Shown here piece after piece: positions 59,173-64,000 of a DNA stretch of 64,000 bases. The position numbers and the translations under genes were made by a program. The first letter of the stretch is position 1; every line of letters begins with the position of its first letter. This DNA comes from Erythrocercus mccallii (Eukaryota > Chordata > Aves > Passeriformes > Dicruridae), in NCBI GenBank assembly GCA_013397435.1, contig VZRG01001056.1, forward strand, positions 62,001-126,000. The letters run 5' to 3'. The notes under the pieces are model-generated. The model had not been told where the DNA came from and ran no database searches. It was given only the letters and a program-made list of their open reading frames with translations.

Positions 59173-61123
59173 ACTCAGTCCAGTTCCAAGTACTGCCACT
59201 TACTACCGTGAAGAGTAGAAATTTAATTCACTGCTGTCCTTTAGAGGAAAAAAAAAAAGCACTTTCTTGAGCTCCTGTTATACCCAGGTAAGTCTGTGCT
59301 GCAGACTGACAAAGTCAGGGGTGCTACACTAGACAGAAGGTACGAGCAAGAGAAATAAAAGAGATCATTATAGACTTCTATTCTTTCCGAACCCACAAAC
59401 ATAAGAACAAACCAAACTGGTTCTAGCCTGTGCTTCAGTCACATAACTTTTACTGCTCGTTATGCACGAACCACAGCATCCACCATTCACTGTCAGACTC
59501 TCAGCTCATTTACCAAGTTTACTATTTGAAAAGATTCTTTGAACTTACAGACTCAGTAAATCACACTGTGGAACCATAACACATATCACTTCAGGCAGCA
59601 TAAAACTGGGTAGGCTTTGAAATAAAGTGACTCACAGCAAATGTCCAAGCAAACAGCTGAAAATTTTAACATGCACAAATGCATCCAAATGACTCAGAGC
59701 AATCCATATTGCAATCATTCACAAAAAAATCACAAATGAAAGCTTTAAATAATGCAAAACCTATCAGCTTCCACACACTCTGGTGGAATTTCATATTAGG
59801 CACTACACAAATCCATAGCAAGTTCCTTCAAGAGATGACAGTCTAAGGCCCCGAACTGAGCCCACCATCCTTCAATGGACAGCTAGAGGTGAGGGGACAT
59901 CAGTCTGCTTCACACGTGCAATATAACTAAACACCAGTGAGGGAGAAAGAGGTGCAGAGAGGGAATAGCACCCACTTTGAGATTACACTGAAGGTCATGG
60001 AGAATATGGGTTCTTAACTTCTTTACACTACAGTAAAATTTTTCCTTTATTTTAGTCCAAAGATTTCGCAAACAAGAGACTATCCAATCCAAGCAGATGG
60101 TCAATATTTTTCATTCACAAGTGCAGACAAACAGTGCAAACCTAATCAGCTGTCCCACACTTAAGTTTCAAAACCACAGTGAGATAGCATGGTCAATTTT
60201 TATCCACTTGTTTTCTCACACTCTTCATGATTCTGATGTGCTACTTCAACTGCTGAAGTGTTTTCAGTTTGACTGAGGTCATTCTTTCTGAATCACACTT
60301 TGATTTAAGTCAGGGTCAAAACACCAACATAAAAGTAAACGCTGGCATACTGTAGATTAATTCTGACAGCAGGATGTGACAAACAGTCGGTATATGTGTA
60401 GAGATTTTTTTATTACATTAAACATATAAGCTTTCTCTCAATCACCTTCCAATATTAATCTAGTTTTGATACTCCTGTGAAGTATTCTGGTTTGCTATTT
60501 TAGAAATCATTAAAAAACAAAACGGAAAAGTTATTTGTCTAGGATTAGAAAGGATGACAAAAATGGAACCTGAATTCCAACATATCAGTGCACTGCTCTG
60601 ATGACAATATCCCACTTACACTCAGTAACTAAGTTTCTAGGAAGCTAGAAGAGATTACATCAAGCATTAGGAAAAAAAAAGTCCTATTTTCACTTGTTTA
60701 TCTGGTATCATAATGTAGATGTTTAAATAGAATTTTTTCCCAGATCCAGCACTAAGATGTAACTTGAAAAATTACAGTCAGCGACTGAACATAGCCTAAA
60801 TATCAACCTTGCTCTACCTACATCTATCTTGTGAGCAGGTGGGTAGGTAAGAGAACTATCAAAGTAGTCTCAACAGGCTTTCAGTCACCTGGCCAAATAA
60901 AAGGGGATTTAAAAAAATGAGTTGTACAAAGTGAAGATTTTCTAAAAATATATAAATGTATATAAATAAGGGAATCAACACAAACAGTTCAGGTAAAAAA
61001 AGCATCCTCATGTCAGACACTTATCTTCAAAACACTTAACTTACCATGGGGTTATGGCATTACTATAGCTTCCAGCAACCCAAAACCCAGAAGGCTATTT
61101 TGTGTACGTTGTGTGTCCTTCCC

Positions 61124-61181
61124 CACAAAACCTCAAAACAAAACAAACTCCAAAACAAAACAAACAAAACACTAAACAAAA
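61124..61181. repeat. A/C-rich simple repeat (AAAAC)n
   Basis: Degenerate CAAAA/CAAA units, about 58 bp, in intron 1. Confidence 0.88.
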
Positions 61182-64000
61182 AGCACACCAATATAAACTG
61201 ATAGCCGACCTCAATCTATGTGGCAATACAGAATGTGATAATTACACTAGGAAAGGATAAGCCTTACAAAAATCCTGAAAATCATAGATATTTGCCAAAG
61301 AAACTCTAAAGATATTTTTTGCCCCTCCTAAATAGCAAGAGGCTCTTTGAGAATGAATTTTTTTCTGCTATGTCACTCTTTTGCAATGGTTCACAGATTT
61401 CCTAAGTAAAAAGAAAAAACAAAAACCCATAAAATTTTACAGCCTTCTCAGTCTTACTCATTCCTCAGCAATACATGGGCACCCATAAGAACCCAGCTAG
61501 GCACAAAAGAAGAAAAGTCACATATCAGTGTTTAGTCTGAAACTGATGTTTAAGGTTCCCTGGCTGGTTCATACACAGTTTTCTCTACTCTGCTATCTGT
61601 TCAGATACCAGATAACTTCCACAAGTTCTATTTCTCTAGCACAGAGAGAGTGTACAGCAATGTCACAGTTCCTCAAGACTTTGATTTACAGCTAGAACAT
61701 GCAAACAATTTCAGTTTTGCTTCTTGCCTTTAGGCAAAAATGTTTATGTTACATTTTCCCCCCTCAAACTCCATAACATTGGGTACTGGAAACAGTCATG
61801 TCTATCTAGAATACTCCAGCATCAATCATCTTTCTACTTGTGACAGCTCCATCCATAAAGAACTGCTTGCTGGTCCTTCTCCACATGAAGCCAGCATAAT
61901 CTTCTCTCCATCAGCTGCATCATTCCCCCAGTTTTTCCTCATGTATGTGCAAGGTAAGAGGAAAGAGTGTCCTCCACATGCTTTTTTCATTTTCCTTTGT
62001 CATATTCTGATCTATTCTTCTCACACTATTCACCTTGCACTTGCTTCTATCAAGTTTTTTCTGTAGCAACTTCTCTGGAGTATGTACTGCACTGTGTCTT
62101 ACTACAGCCACCTTCAACTTGGCAGTGCTCAAGAGCAACAGTGCACAGCATCAGCCCTAATCCCTCTCCACAGCTTCCTTCCTGCAGCTGTAGTGAAAAA
62201 CATATGCCCACACCTGGGAGATGGAAGGGATATTCCTAGCTACTTCCCTGCTTCCTGACTATTATTTTTAAACTGTGTCTTACTACGTTGAACTTGACAC
62301 AACCTGGTAAAAGCTAAGGCACTTAAGGATATAGCCTGAACACCCTCCCCTCCTTTCTTCTCAACTACTGTTTCACTTTGAGCTCCCACCTTGGTCTAAA
62401 GGCTCAGTGTCCAAAGTGGTCCTTCCTCTCCTGTGCTCAGTCACTACCTCTTGCAGACCGGCACTTATATTGTAGCTTAAGATCAGCGGGACTAGATCTC
62501 ACAAGTCCCTTTAATCTTTGTCTTGCTTTAAAACTATTGTTTATGTTTATTGGTTTATGTTTTGTTTTGTTTTTTTTAATCCAGGGTTTAAATAGTCATT
62601 GCACTCAGCAAATGGAAGACTGCAAGACAACACTCTTCAACATATGATCCACAAATGCAGGTTGCCAGTGAATTCTGCTCAGGAGTCCATAAACGATGAA
62701 TAACTGAGAAAAAAACCCAAACAAACACCAAAGAAACACTTATTAATGCACCTTAGATGTACCAATCTTAGATTACCCTAAGCAGCAGAACACTTGGCAA
62801 GAAAAGCAGATGTCAGAAATCTGAAATCTAAAAGAAATCTGTGTTCTATTTGAGAAACAATTTCACCTTTTGAAAATGACAGATGCACTGCTGGGATAAG
62901 TTTTAAGTAATAGACTGTATCAACAGAAGTAAACATTCTCAGTACAAACTATTCCATTTTCTTGAAGGGCTTCAACCGTATCTATTCAAATTCTGTGAAT
63001 CTAAAACTGCTTTTGTTTATTTAGGAATGCCAAGGAAGTCCCTAGAGAAAAAAAAAAATAGTATCTTCTTCACAGATGAACCAAACCAGACCGTGGCTCC
63101 AGCTGTCACAACTTTTAGGGTATGAATCAATTCCATCATACCAGTAAATGACATCATTGATAAAGCTTATAAACACATATACCTTATTACCTGTGAAGGA
63201 ATGCAGTCACAATCAGAGTTAAAAATAAAAATTTCTGAAGCATTTGAACTCTTTAGTACCTCAAGACACTACAGGCCACACTGACAGACTGACACATTTT
63301 TATCTCTCTAAAGATATGGGATCATACTCACAGTGTTTTCTAAATGTTTTCATTCCCTGTAGACAAAGTCAAGTGAACAAGAGTGGCTGTGCAATAACTG
63401 ATTTGGGTTTTTAATCACCTTAATAGCAACATCCCCATATTTGTAAAAAGAAGCTATTAGGAAGTGATTGAAATTAAGCCCTTCTTTAGAAAGGCGTATC
63501 TACATTTTTTTAAATACATGTATCATTAGGATGTGTTTCTTCCCTCAAGTCTGGTCTAGGCACACTACTAGCACCTCCTTGCTAAACTCCTAGTCCATAC
63601 CCTTTTTATTCTTACTCAGTTTCTTCCTGTCAGACCTCAGTCTCCTCCCTCTTCTGGTGCAGCAGCTTGCCTGGAAAGCAAATTCTCCTGTCCAGCCAAA
63701 GTAAATCTGTTTCACCTACTTTAGTAATACATTATATTTACCTGCTGCTCTTTCATGCTGCCACACAGCCATGCTTTCAAGTAGACTACGACTCTGCACC
63801 TTGGAAATTCTTGAAAGCTGTTCTCAGCAATGATACAGATTATGCTTAGGTGTTTCCCTTGCAGCTTTTTTTCCTTGCTAAACCACAATGAAAAGACTTC
63901 AAGCCAAAATCACAGACACTACAAGTTAGGGAAAGTCAGACAGGGACTTAATAAAGTTTGGAGAAAACGCAGTCAACCCTGCAAAGGCTCTGGACAGCTG

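Larger units (their letters stand above)
45272..64000 (-). other. TMEM131 intron 1 (partial, at least 18.7 kb)
   Basis: Everything upstream of exon 2 to the window edge. It contains a split minus-strand CR1 (56250-57612), a short CR1-like piece (59083-59172), A/C-rich tracts (47167-47217, 61124-61181), a (CA)7 (55449-55463) and a T/G tract near 62552. I see no CpG-rich first exon or promoter. Open frames, including the longest in the window (56257-57090), have no recognisable domain. Confidence 0.75.

Noticed and set aside
1..64000. Search for CRISPR arrays, operons, phage genes or toxin systems
   Set aside because: No regularly spaced repeats, no long intronless genes and no ribosome-binding-site pattern. 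The window is vertebrate intronic DNA.
1..64000. Endogenous retrovirus or LTR elements
   Set aside because: No paired long terminal repeats, primer-binding site, or gag/pol/env-type motifs. The only RT motifs belong to a CR1 non-LTR element.

Overview
The window is vertebrate genomic DNA, most likely from a bird. It is AT-rich, carries one spliced gene with short exons and long introns, and nearly all recognisable interspersed repeats are CR1 non-LTR retrotransposon fragments with CR1-type 3' ends (several with the 'ATTCTGTGAT' tail). I saw no bacterial operons, CRISPR arrays, Alu-like or B1-like SINEs or LTR elements. CR1 dominance is also seen in crocodilians and turtles, so 'bird' is an inference.

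The only gene I can support is TMEM131, on the minus strand. Seventeen consecutive coding exons lie between 45271 (5' side) and 146 (3' side). If one leader exon lies upstream, they are exons 2 to 18. Each is bounded by a consensus acceptor AG and donor GT. Together they give 1781 coding bases with one unbroken frame, that is 593 complete codons after a split first codon. The first exon (start codon, signal peptide, promoter) is not visible and probably lies beyond 64000, which makes intron 1 at least 18.7 kb. The C-terminal half (rest of the lumenal region, transmembrane helix, cytoplasmic tail) lies beyond position 1. The encoded part is the ER-lumenal region. It looks like about five successive Ig-like/PapD-like beta-sandwich modules, has ten N-glycosylation sequons and contains only one cysteine.

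Layout from low to high coordinates: 1-2540 holds exons 18 to 13, tightly packed with introns as short as 85 and 101 bp. From 2540 to 9587 there are two longer introns around exon 12, with one CR1 fragment. From 9587 to 17469 lie exons 11 to 5, with a 1.1 kb CR1 reverse-transcriptase relic inside intron 8. From 17470 to 33800 are introns 4 and 3 with the short exon 4 between them. Intron 2 (33842-45209) holds two CR1 fragments, a hairpin, poly-A and a long AT-rich tract. From 45272 to 64000 is part of intron 1, with a split CR1, microsatellites and A/C-rich tracts.

I found no evidence for a previously undescribed system. The most checkable observations are a perfect 12-bp hairpin about 59 nt upstream of the exon 6 acceptor, the single-cysteine lumenal region, a CR1 copy whose middle is replaced by about 0.75 kb of unrelated GC-richer DNA, and several local tandem duplications.
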